DNA of 12,881 nucleotides from Bacillota bacterium. GTDB taxonomy: Bacteria; Bacillota; Clostridia; Peptostreptococcales; Anaerovoracaceae. This document shows positions 7,292 through 12,881 of this stretch, in pieces. How positions within the stretch are numbered: position 1 is the stretch's first letter; each line of letters opens with the position of its first letter. The stretch is taken from positions 1-12,881 of the forward strand of contig JAGBGL010000149.1 of assembly GCA_017936025.1 (NCBI GenBank), given 5' to 3'. The notes beneath the pieces are model-generated. The model ran no database searches and had not been told where the DNA came from. It saw nothing but the letters and a program-made list of their open reading frames with translations. The translations under genes were made by a program, and so were the position numbers.

Positions 7292-7428
7292 ATAAAAAAT
7301 TATCGGATTCCTCGTGCTTTTCTGAAGTTCGATAATCCAAACTTATGTATTATCGAAAGTCAAATTTAGCTGTGCCTTTTCGATAATTCTTTATCGACAG
7401 CGCTCCATGGACAGCACAGTTCCGATAA
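7288..7428. repeat. Array of CGATAA palindromes upstream of tatD
   Basis: Seven exact copies of CGATAA lie in 141 bases, in alternating orientation: plus at 7290, 7330, 7381 and 7423; minus at 7300, 7350 and 7391 (left edges). Three pairs form perfect inverted repeats: TCCGATAA-AAAA-TTATCGGA (7288-7307), TTCGATAAT-N12-ATTATCGAA (7328-7357) and TCGATAA-TTCT-TTATCGA (7380-7397). A lone TCCGATAA is at 7421-7428. The steps between copies are 10, 30, 20, 31, 10 and 32 bases, close to whole helical turns. About 0.07 copies would be expected by chance. I see no gene in 7226-7504; otherwise it holds only a hairpin after metG and a -10 box. Confidence 0.8.
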
Positions 7429-7461
7429 CCGTAAGTGCACCGAAAGATTTGTCCATTAGAT

Positions 7462-7491
7462 GCTAAAGGGGCACCGCCTGCAGCGATGCCC
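7462..7491 (-). terminator. Hairpin after metG, weak terminator
   Basis: On the minus strand GGGCATCGC (7491-7483), loop TGCAG and GCGGTGCCC (7477-7469) form a nine-pair stem with one T-G pair, 13 bases after the metG stop. Only CTTTAGC follows, so the U-tract is poor. It may be a leaky terminator or an mRNA 3'-end stabiliser. Confidence 0.5.
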
Positions 7492-7504
7492 GATATAAGT
7501 CTTA

Positions 7505-9442
7505 TTATGCTACCGGATTTCCGTTATTAGCATCTGTAGTTACAAATTTCAGAACTTCTTTTCCATCTGCGATGTCATCTGCAAAGATGATCATACCTTT
7601 GGATTCCAGTCCTCTCAGTTTTCTTGGCTTGAGGTTGGCAACCACGATAACGTTCTTGCCTACGCATTCTTCAGGTTTGAAGTAATTAGCAACGCCGGAG
7701 ATGATCTGTCTCTTTTCAGTTCCCATCTGAACCTGGAACACCAGCAGCTTGTCCGCTTTCGGATGTTTTTCAGCTTCCAGGATAGTACCTACTCTCAGGT
7801 CGATCTTGTCGAAGTCATCAAACTCGATATCATCTTTCAGTTCCAGCGGAATATTTTCTTCCTTAGGTGCGTTCATTGCATACAGTTCTTCCAGTTCTTT
7901 TTCAATGTCCAGTCTAGGGAAGATCGCTGCTCCTTTCTTCACCTGTTCGCCGCTCATCATATCGAATGTGAAAGCATCTTCCCATACAACATCAGCATAC
8001 CACAGACCCAGCTGTTTTCTCATCTTGTCGGATGTAGTGTGCATGAATGGGTATATCAGAACGGATACGATGCGCAGAACTTCCGCCAGGTTGTGCAGAA
8101 CTGTATCCAGTCTTGGTTTGTCCGCTTCGTTCTTAGCCAGTACCCAAGGCATATTTTCGTCGATGTATTTGTTCGCTCTTCTTACTGCTTCCCAGATCTT
8201 GTCCAGAGCCAGGTTGAATTCGAACTTATCCATGTGTTCTTCAACCTTCTTGCCGGCAGTCGTTGCGATTTCTTTCAGTTCTTTGTCGATGTCAGTTTCT
8301 TCGCCCTGTGGGTCAGGTACGAATCCGCCGTTGTATTTTTCGATCATGGAAACTGTTCTGGACAGCAGGTTGCCCAGGTCGTTTGCCAGGTCATAGTTCA
8401 TTCTCTTGAGCATTACTTCGTTAGTGAACATGCCGTCCTGTCCGAATGTATACTCTCTCAGCAGGAAGTATTTCAGTGCGTCGATTCCGTATCTTTCGAT
8501 CAGAACTACAGGGTCGATAACGTCGCTGCCCTTTGCTGCCTTGGACTTGGAAACCTTTTCTCCGCCCAGCAGCAGCCAGCCATGGCCCAGTACCTGTTTT
8601 GGCAGAGGTACCTCGATGGACATCAGCATTGCAGGCCAGATGATGGAGTGGAATCTTACGATTTCCTTACCTACCAGGTGTACATTTGCAGGCCAGTATT
8701 TGTCATACTGTTCAGGTGCATCAGGATAGCCCAGTGCAGTGATATAGTTTGTAAGTGCATCCAGCCATACGTAGATAACGTGCTTTTCATCTACAGGCAC
8801 AGGTATACCCCAGTCAAATGTAGATCTGGAAACACACAGATCTTCCAGACCCTGTTTGATGAATGCTGTCATTTCGTTTCTTCTGGAATCAGGCATCAGG
8901 AACTCAGGATTTGTTTCATACAGTTCCAGCAGCTTGTCTGCGTACTTGGACAGTTTGAAGAAGTAAGCTTCTTCTTTTGCTTTCTGTACAGGTCTTCCGC
9001 AGTCAGGGCATTTACCGTCAACCAGCTGGGATTCTGTCCAGAAGGATTCGCAAGGTGTGCAGTACATGCCTTCGTATTCGCCTTTATATATGTCGCCTTT
9101 GTCGTACATTTTCATGAAGATTTCCTGTACGCGTTTTACGTGGCGGTCTTCTGTTGTTCTGATGAAATCATCATAGGAGATTTCCATTGTCTTCCACAGG
9201 TCCTTGATTCCGGCAACTACGCCGTCAACGTATTCCTGAGGAGTAACTCCTTTTTCTTTTGCGATAGTTTCGATCTTCTGGCCATGTTCGTCAGTACCTG
9301 TCAGGAAGTGTACGTCATATCCGGACAGTCTCTTGAATCTTGCCATCGCGTCTGCCATTACTGTGCAGTATGTGTGTCCAATGTGCAGATTGGAACTTGG
9401 ATAATAAATAGGTGTAGAAATATAATATTTACCTTTGCTCAT
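7505..9442 (-). CDS. metG: Methionyl-tRNA synthetase with C-terminal tRNA-binding domain
   Basis: This class I aminoacyl-tRNA synthetase charges tRNA-Met, including the initiator, in the cytosol. HIGH is exact at residues 20-23 and the KMSKS loop reads KVSKS at 296-300. Between them, four cysteines (C128, C131, C145, C148, in CTPC and CPDC) form the zinc knuckle. An anticodon-binding helical domain covers about 340-500. Residues about 542-645 (FDKIDLRVGTILEAEKHPKADKL and later ISGVANYFKPEE) are the Trbp111/EMAP-type tRNA-binding domain that also dimerises the enzyme. At 645 residues it is full length for the Gram-positive type. The ATG has AGAGG about ten bases upstream. The leader is short and shows no T-box or SAM riboswitch. 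It is divergent from the amidase gene and lies upstream of tatD, as in Bacillus. Confidence 0.98.
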   Translation of the reverse strand: MSKGKYYISTPIYYPSSNLHIGHTYCTVMADAMARFKRLSGYDVHFLTGTDEHGQKIETIAKEKGVTPQEYVDGVVAGIKDLWKTMEISYDDFIRTTEDRHVKRVQEIFMKMYDKGDIYKGEYEGMYCTPCESFWTESQLVDGKCPDCGRPVQKAKEEAYFFKLSKYADKLLELYETNPEFLMPDSRRNEMTAFIKQGLEDLCVSRSTFDWGIPVPVDEKHVIYVWLDALTNYITALGYPDAPEQYDKYWPANVHLVGKEIVRFHSIIWPAMLMSIEVPLPKQVLGHGWLLLGGEKVSKSKAAKGSDVIDPVVLIERYGIDALKYFLLREYTFGQDGMFTNEVMLKRMNYDLANDLGNLLSRTVSMIEKYNGGFVPDPQGEETDIDKELKEIATTAGKKVEEHMDKFEFNLALDKIWEAVRRANKYIDENMPWVLAKNEADKPRLDTVLHNLAEVLRIVSVLIYPFMHTTSDKMRKQLGLWYADVVWEDAFTFDMMSGEQVKKGAAIFPRLDIEKELEELYAMNAPKEENIPLELKDDIEFDDFDKIDLRVGTILEAEKHPKADKLLVFQVQMGTEKRQIISGVANYFKPEECVGKNVIVVANLKPRKLRGLESKGMIIFADDIADGKEVLKFVTTDANNGNPVA

Positions 9443-9464
9443 GTTTTGTTTTCCTCTCTTTCTC

Positions 9465-9482
9465 CGCTTCGAATGAGAAGCG
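9465..9482 (-). other. Small hairpin in the metG leader
   Basis: CGCTTC-TCATTC-GAAGCG on the minus strand can fold into a six-pair stem about 22 bases before the metG ATG. A competing TTCTC/GAGAA pairing overlaps it. It is much too small for a T-box, and function is unknown. Confidence 0.35.
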
Positions 9483-9496
9483 CAAGTCTACACTTT

Positions 9497-9525
9497 AGGA
9501 TATCACGGTTTTTTTATGCATTCAA
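9497..9525 (-). promoter_or_regulatory. Possible metG promoter
   Basis: The minus strand has TTGAAT (9525-9520), a 17-base spacer and TATCCT (9502-9497), each matching consensus at four of six positions. It predicts a leader of about 50 bases. It is the best candidate in the region but not strong. Confidence 0.4.
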
Positions 9526-9582
9526 TGGTAAAGTGTCTGTTTGTTGCCACCTTTTTGTTTATTTTGCTTAACTTAAAGTTTT

Positions 9583-9611
9583 TTGACAATTCTGACAGCC
9601 TGTCATATAAT
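9583..9611 (+). promoter_or_regulatory. Perfect sigma-A promoter of the amidase gene
   Basis: TTGACA (9583-9588), a 17-base spacer and TATAAT (9606-9611): both boxes exact and spacing optimal, with AT-rich sequence upstream. The transcript start is predicted near 9618, giving a leader of about 27 bases. Confidence 0.92.
9593..9605. promoter_or_regulatory. Operator candidate inside the amidase promoter
   Basis: TGACAG-C-CTGTCA is a perfect 13-base palindrome filling most of the spacer between -35 and -10. A protein bound here would block RNA polymerase, so a repressor is the natural guess. No candidate regulator is adjacent except the YtrA-type one, whose own site looks different. Confidence 0.5.
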
Positions 9612-9644
9612 GCTGATATACCCTTTCCGAAAGGAGAAGCATAT

Positions 9645-10595
9645 ATGAGAAGATTTTTAAATGTAGGAATGATACAGAGCGAAACTTATCCTCTGGATTT
9701 TGAAACCTGCCTCGCGCGTATCCGCAAAGATGTCGATGATCTGATGGCGGGCATGCATGTTCCTGAACTCGTTCTGGGTGTTGAAATGGCAATCGGCCGC
9801 TACTGGGCTGATGACGAAACGCAGCTTGGCGGCGATACGATCCCCGGCAGAGTCACTGACGAATTAGGCAGGATCGCTAAAGAATACGGGATATATTTTA
9901 TTCCGGGAAGCATGATCGAATCCTGTGTGGAAAACGGAGAAAAGAAGCTGTACAATTCACTGCCTATTTTCGGTCCTGACGGCGAAATCATTGATGTGTA
10001 CAGAAAGATCTGTCCGTACTATCCTGCAGAAGAAGGCTTCTCCCCCGGAAATAAGTATGTGACTTTTGATATAAAGGAAAAGAATATAAAAATCGGTGTT
10101 ATGATATGCCACGACTGGTGCTTCCCTGAAATCTCAAGGAATCTGACGCTGATGGGCGCAGAATTCCTCTTCAGACCTGCCATCGACCCTGAAGGCCTGT
10201 ATGAAAGCTGTAAAGCACTGGCACCTGCCCGTGCATTCGAAAACCAGGCATATTTTCTGTCTCTGAATGCTTCCGGTGATTATCTGGGCGGCAGAGCTTA
10301 CGGACGTTCCATTCTGGCCGGCCCTGACGGTAATGTACTCTGGGAAGCAGGCGATAATACGACTATGCTGACTGTAACGCTGGTCTTTGACCGCGTCTCT
10401 GATGCGAGAAGATACGGCACAAATTACACAGACCAGCTGCTCCGCCAGCTGAAAGTTTTTGACCCGCCGATGCCTTATGCAGGCAGTCTGTCTGATGCGC
10501 CTGTTTTCAGGGATCTGCCTGAGCCGGACATGACAATGGCAGAGCGCGCGGAAATGTTCAAAAAAGAAGGTCTGATGAATATCGGACGCAAATAA
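9645..10595 (+). CDS. Nitrilase-superfamily carbon-nitrogen hydrolase (amidase-like)
   Basis: This 316-residue protein carries the Glu-Lys-Cys triad of the superfamily: E47 (LVLGVEMAIG), K121 (DVYRKICPYYP) and C155 (IGVMICHDWCFPEISR). Such enzymes hydrolyse non-peptide C-N bonds such as amides or ureides. The stretch YRKICPYYPAEEGFSPG and the PEISRN...GAEFLFRPA region resemble aliphatic amidase/formamidase (AmiE/AmiF), but the substrate cannot be read from sequence; nitrilase or carbamoylase activity are alternatives. No signal peptide is seen, so it is probably cytosolic. The frame is open from an ATG at 9516, but that lies upstream of the promoter. The ATG at 9645 with AAGGAG upstream gives the normal family N-terminus (FLNVGMIQSE). 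It is monocistronic, between its own promoter and a strong terminator. Confidence 0.9.
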   Translation: MRRFLNVGMIQSETYPLDFETCLARIRKDVDDLMAGMHVPELVLGVEMAIGRYWADDETQLGGDTIPGRVTDELGRIAKEYGIYFIPGSMIESCVENGEKKLYNSLPIFGPDGEIIDVYRKICPYYPAEEGFSPGNKYVTFDIKEKNIKIGVMICHDWCFPEISRNLTLMGAEFLFRPAIDPEGLYESCKALAPARAFENQAYFLSLNASGDYLGGRAYGRSILAGPDGNVLWEAGDNTTMLTVTLVFDRVSDARRYGTNYTDQLLRQLKVFDPPMPYAGSLSDAPVFRDLPEPDMTMAERAEMFKKEGLMNIGRK

Positions 10596-10649
10596 CGGAT
10601 AAAATAGAAATACAGCGACCTTGAACGATTTGTTTGAGATCACGATCAC

Positions 10650-10683
10650 AGGCTCCCCGAAAGAGGAGCCTTTTTTATTTTTT
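10650..10683 (+). terminator. Rho-independent terminator of the amidase gene
   Basis: AGGCTCC (10650-10656), an eight-base loop and GGAGCCT (10665-10671) are followed by a T-rich run to 10683. This is strong and canonical. The bases between the gene and the hairpin hold nothing else I recognise. Confidence 0.93.
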
Positions 10684-10686
10684 GTA

Positions 10687-10714
10687 TTGACATATGTTTC
10701 AATTCGTGTATTAT
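10687..10714 (+). promoter_or_regulatory. Promoter of the gntR-ABC operon
   Basis: TTGACA (10687-10692), a 16-base spacer and TATTAT (10709-10714, five of six matches). The transcript start near 10721 would lie inside the palindromic operator candidate. Confidence 0.65.
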
Positions 10715-10734
10715 TGTATTAAGCAGATAATACA
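10707..10734. promoter_or_regulatory. Operator candidate for the YtrA-like regulator
   Basis: Half-sites TGTATTA at 10707-10713 and 10715-10721 and the inverted TAATACA at 10728-10734 give a perfect palindrome TGTATTA-N6-TAATACA (10715-10734) plus an extra direct copy. A near copy TGTATTG (10683-10689) overlaps the -35 box. The cluster covers the -10 box and transcript start, the expected place for autorepression by the downstream gntR gene. Confidence 0.6.
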
Positions 10735-10761
10735 AAAGGGCGTCGTGAAAGGAGGAGTTAA

Positions 10762-11130
10762 ATGAGCTGGACCTTTAAGGAAGGTGTTCCTATATACACT
10801 CAGCTGATCGAGCAAATCAAAATGCATATCGCAAGAGGCGAATTCAGCCCCGGCGACCAGATACCGCCTGTGCGTGATCTTGCCATGGATGCAGGGGTCA
10901 ACCCGAACACAATGCAGAGAGCTCTGGCCGAACTGGAACGCGAAGGACTTCTTTATTCTGTCCGCACCAGCGGCAGATTCGTCACAGAAGACAAAACAAA
11001 ACTGGACGAACTGCAGGGGCTTCTTGCAGAAAAATATATTGAGGATATGTTCATCAGCCTCAGAAAAATAGGCATGAACAAAGAAGATATAGTTGCTGCT
11101 GTAGAGCAGCATGCAAAGGGGGAAAAATAA
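10762..11130 (+). CDS. GntR-family transcriptional regulator, YtrA type
   Basis: This 122-residue protein has a GntR winged helix at about 10-76: PIYTQLIEQIKMHIARGEF, then PGDQIPPVRDLAMDAGVNPNTMQRALAELEREG and a wing GRFV. A short helical tail (about 77-122) replaces the large effector domain of other GntR types. That is the hallmark of the YtrA subfamily, usually found in front of an ABC transporter it represses, often one linked to cell-envelope stress or antibiotics. AGGAGG lies six bases before the ATG. Its TAA overlaps the ATG of the ATPase gene by one base, so translation is coupled. The inducer is unknown. Confidence 0.93.
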   Translation: MSWTFKEGVPIYTQLIEQIKMHIARGEFSPGDQIPPVRDLAMDAGVNPNTMQRALAELEREGLLYSVRTSGRFVTEDKTKLDELQGLLAEKYIEDMFISLRKIGMNKEDIVAAVEQHAKGEK

Positions 11131-11825
11131 TGTACGTATTGGAATGTAACAATTTATCTAAGAGCTACGGCAGCAAAAGGGCTCTTGAAAGAATCGACCT
11201 GCAGCTGGGCTCCGGCCGAATTCTTGGTCTGCTCGGACCGAACGGGAGCGGCAAGACGACTCTTATCAAGCTGGCAGAAGGACTGCTGCAGCCAACCGAC
11301 GGGCAGATACTGATCGGCGGTAAAGTGCCGGGAGTAGAAACCAAGGCGCAGATCGCATATCTTCCTGACCGCGAATTTCTGCCGGACTATATGACGGTAG
11401 AGCAGCTGCTCAGATACTATGCTGACTTTTTCCAGGATTTCGATATGGAGAGAGCCGAAATGATGCTGAAAAACCTGAACATAAACAAGGCTCAGCGCAT
11501 GAAAAAATTATCTAAAGGAACTAAGGAAAAAGTCCAGCTGATTTTGACTATGAGCAGAGATGCCAAAATCTATATTCTGGATGAACCTATCGCAGGAGTC
11601 GATCCTGCCGCAAGAGATTACATCCTGAAAACAATCATTTCCAACTACTCGCCGGATTCACTTGTAATAATCTGTACCCATCTGATCGCTGACATCGAAT
11701 CCGTGCTGGACGAAGTTGTGTTTTTAAAAGAGGGGCGCGTTGTTCTCCACAGAAATGCTGATGAACTGCGCGAAGAAACAGGGAAAAATATTGATGGATT
11801 ATTCAGGGAGGTGTTCAGATGTTAA
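11130..11825 (+). CDS. ABC transporter ATP-binding protein
   Basis: This 231-residue ATPase powers the membrane protein encoded next. Walker A is GPNGSGKTT (36-44), the signature is the divergent LSKGTKEK (127-134), Walker B is IYILDEP (147-153) followed by the D-loop GVDPAARD, and the switch histidine is H184 (ICTH). The Q-loop position reads YLPD, so the usual glutamine is aspartate (D80). The LSKGTKEK signature and short length are typical of the YtrB-like/ABC-2 export group found beside YtrA regulators. A GGGGGA ribosome binding site lies within the end of gntR. The gene overlaps its neighbours by 1 base upstream and 7 bases downstream. The substrate is unknown. Confidence 0.95.
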   Translation: MYVLECNNLSKSYGSKRALERIDLQLGSGRILGLLGPNGSGKTTLIKLAEGLLQPTDGQILIGGKVPGVETKAQIAYLPDREFLPDYMTVEQLLRYYADFFQDFDMERAEMMLKNLNINKAQRMKKLSKGTKEKVQLILTMSRDAKIYILDEPIAGVDPAARDYILKTIISNYSPDSLVIICTHLIADIESVLDEVVFLKEGRVVLHRNADELREETGKNIDGLFREVFRC

Positions 11826-12625
11826 CTACTTTAATGAAATACGAATTCAAGGCAGTCGGCCGCCTGTTGCTTCCGCTTTATGGAGCATGGCTGATCGCGG
11901 CTGTGATGCTGGGACTCTCCATCGGAAACAGCGGCAATGATGGAAGCGTGCTGTTTATCACATTATCTTCTATCCTGTATGCCGGGGCCTGCATCTCCGC
12001 GGTAATCCTGACAGCAATCATCCTTATTCAGCGGTTCTATAAGAATCTGCTGGGCAGCGAAGGATATCTGATGTTTGCGCTTCCGGTTTCCACCGGCAGA
12101 CACATCGCAAACAAAGTTGTATCGGGTGCCGTATGGACGTGCGCCGGTATCATAGTAGCTATACTCTCCGGACTCATAATAGCGGTTACTATCGAAGGCT
12201 TTACTTCTGTGTTTGAGAACATGGATTTTATCGTCAGCGATATTAAGTACGCAGTAAGCAGAGAACCATCTGTGCTTCTCGTCATCCCGGAATTCATAAT
12301 TGTCATGCTGGCCGCATCTGCATCTTTCTGTGCTAAAGTATACGCTGCAATTGCTGTCGGTCATCAGTGGGGAAACCACCGCGTTCTCGGAGCGATACTC
12401 GCATACATAGGTTTCGGCATTGTTGAAACAACTCTCGGAAATCTGATCAGTATGATCAGCGATTTCGGCGTGATCGATTTTATCCTTGATCTGCTCGATA
12501 GTATGCACTACATGACTCAGATGCATCTTTCGATGCTGATGGCATTCTTTGCAGTTGCTGTTGTCGCTGCTATCTACTGGTTTATCTGCTGGATCCTGCT
12601 GGACAGAAAGCTTAATCTTGAATAG
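11819..12625 (+). CDS. ABC transporter permease, ABC-2-like, six membrane segments
   Basis: This 268-residue integral membrane protein has hydrophobic segments at about 15-36, 44-71, 100-124, 151-180, 188-212 and 234-261, and a short cytoplasmic N-terminus MLTTLMKYEFKAVGR typical of ABC-2-like permeases in Bacillota. YLMFALPVSTGRHIANKV (83-100) resembles the conserved loop between segments 2 and 3 in this group. The ATG has GGGAGGTG five bases upstream, inside the ATPase gene, and the reading frames overlap by seven bases. With the ATPase it probably forms a (dimeric) exporter controlled by the GntR protein. Nothing in the sequence indicates the substrate. Confidence 0.88.
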   Translation: MLTTLMKYEFKAVGRLLLPLYGAWLIAAVMLGLSIGNSGNDGSVLFITLSSILYAGACISAVILTAIILIQRFYKNLLGSEGYLMFALPVSTGRHIANKVVSGAVWTCAGIIVAILSGLIIAVTIEGFTSVFENMDFIVSDIKYAVSREPSVLLVIPEFIIVMLAASASFCAKVYAAIAVGHQWGNHRVLGAILAYIGFGIVETTLGNLISMISDFGVIDFILDLLDSMHYMTQMHLSMLMAFFAVAVVAAIYWFICWILLDRKLNLE

Positions 12626-12632
12626 CACTTAC

Positions 12633-12655
12633 AGCCCGGGGAGATTTCCCGGGCT
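12633..12655 (+). terminator. Hairpin ending the gntR-ABC operon, weak U-tract
   Basis: AGCCCGGG (12633-12640), loop GAGATTT and CCCGGGCT (12648-12655) form a GC-rich eight-pair stem just after the permease stop. It is followed by TCCCCGTTATATT, so termination may be incomplete and some read-through into the TM2 gene is possible. Confidence 0.65.
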
Positions 12656-12666
12656 TCCCCGTTATA

Positions 12667-12695
12667 TTGACAAAATGTGTCCTTTTGAATAGAAT
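12667..12695 (+). promoter_or_regulatory. Sigma-A promoter of the TM2-domain gene
   Basis: TTGACA (12667-12672), a 17-base spacer and TAGAAT (12690-12695, five of six). The transcript start is predicted near 12702, leaving a leader of about 63 bases that contains a hairpin. Confidence 0.8.
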
Positions 12696-12752
12696 TTATA
12701 TATGATAAAATACCATCAGCCCGTTTCCGGGACTGATTCCATATTCAAAAGG
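12681..12752. repeat. Inverted repeat joining promoter and ribosome binding site of the TM2 gene
   Basis: CCTTTTGAATA (12681-12691), in the promoter spacer and entering the -10 box, is the exact reverse complement of TATTCAAAAGG (12742-12752), which runs into the GGGAGG ribosome binding site. The arms are 11 bases and 50 bases apart. Confidence 0.6.
12715..12737 (+). other. Leader hairpin before the TM2 gene
   Basis: ATCAG-CCCG (12715-12723), loop TTTC, CGGG-A-CTGAT (12728-12737) form a nine-pair stem with one bulged A in the predicted 5' leader. No T-run follows, so it is not a terminator. Confidence 0.45.
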
Positions 12753-12764
12753 GAGGACAAAACA

Positions 12765-12881
12765 ATGAACATGCAAGTATATTATTCCAACAAAAGCAAG
12801 CTGATCGCACTGCTGCTGGTCGCTTTCCTTGGAGGTCTCGGTCTTCACAGGATCTATCTTGGCAGAAAACAGTCGGGCCTC
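12765..12881 (+). CDS. TM2-domain membrane protein, N-terminal part (cut by window edge)
   Basis: 39 codons are visible from the ATG, which has GGGAGG eight bases upstream. After a short polar start, residues 12-39 read KLIALLLVAFLGGLGLHRIYLGRKQSGL. This is the first helix plus the GxxGLHRxYLG turn that defines the TM2 domain, a two-helix membrane module of unknown function in bacteria. The second helix lies beyond the window. It has its own promoter and is not clearly part of the ABC operon. Confidence 0.82.
   Translation, partial: MNMQVYYSNKSKLIALLLVAFLGGLGLHRIYLGRKQSGL

Noticed and set aside
7288..7428. CGATAA repeats as a small CRISPR array
   Set aside because: Repeats are only 6-9 bases, alternate in orientation and have no uniform spacers; no cas genes are nearby.
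7763..9571. Open frame of 602 codons on the plus strand opposite metG
   Set aside because: It is fully antisense to a textbook metG, has a Cys/Phe/Val-rich composition typical of reversed codon bias, and shows no motif or suitable ribosome binding site.
9516..9644. N-terminal extension of the amidase from ATG 9516
   Set aside because: The perfect promoter (9583-9611) lies inside the extension, and the family N-terminus and ribosome binding site fit ATG 9645.
9443..9644. T-box or SAM riboswitch in front of metG
   Set aside because: The likely leader is only about 50 bases, with one small hairpin, no T-box sequence and no terminator/antiterminator pair.
1..12881. Mobile element or defence island
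   Set aside because: No transposase, integrase, terminal repeats, target duplication, phage, restriction or toxin genes are visible; genes are mostly core functions with similar base composition.

Overview
The window looks like ordinary chromosome from a spore-forming (or recently spore-forming) low-to-mid-GC Bacillota, most likely class Clostridia. The reasons are strong GGAGG-type ribosome binding sites, sigma-A promoters close to consensus, a spoIIE-tilS-ftsH block and a metG-tatD block as in the origin-proximal region of Bacillus/Clostridium genomes, and what looks like a Spo0A-controlled promoter in front of spoIIE. I see no rRNA, tRNA, CRISPR array, transposase, phage gene or plasmid function. 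No gap between genes exceeds 300 bases.

Left part, all on the minus strand and transcribed right to left (9442 down to 1): metG (methionyl-tRNA synthetase), a 279-base intergenic region with an unusual phased array of CGATAA palindromes, tatD, a clear terminator, then spoIIE, tilS and ftsH, and a PucR-type regulator whose ATG directly follows the ftsH stop and which runs off the window. In B. subtilis metS-tatD and spoIIE-...-tilS-hprT-ftsH are separate clusters. Here they are adjacent, and hprT, yabS/yabT and the usual rnmV/ksgA neighbours of tatD are missing. SpoIIE is about 300 residues shorter than the Bacillus protein but keeps a complete PP2C phosphatase domain.

Right part, all on the plus strand from 9583: a single-gene unit for a nitrilase-superfamily amidase, driven by a perfect TTGACA-N17-TATAAT promoter with a palindrome between the two boxes and closed by a strong terminator. 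Next comes a three-gene operon of overlapping genes: a YtrA-like GntR repressor, an ABC ATPase and an ABC permease, preceded by a TGTATTA/TAATACA operator candidate. Last is the start of a TM2-domain membrane protein with its own promoter and a long inverted repeat linking promoter and ribosome binding site.

There is no obvious new multi-gene system. The points most worth following up are regulatory: the helically phased CGATAA array upstream of tatD (7288-7428), the Spo0A-type spoIIE promoter with a 21-base spacer, the shortened SpoIIE with a cysteine cluster at its metal site, and the possible leaderless start of tilS.
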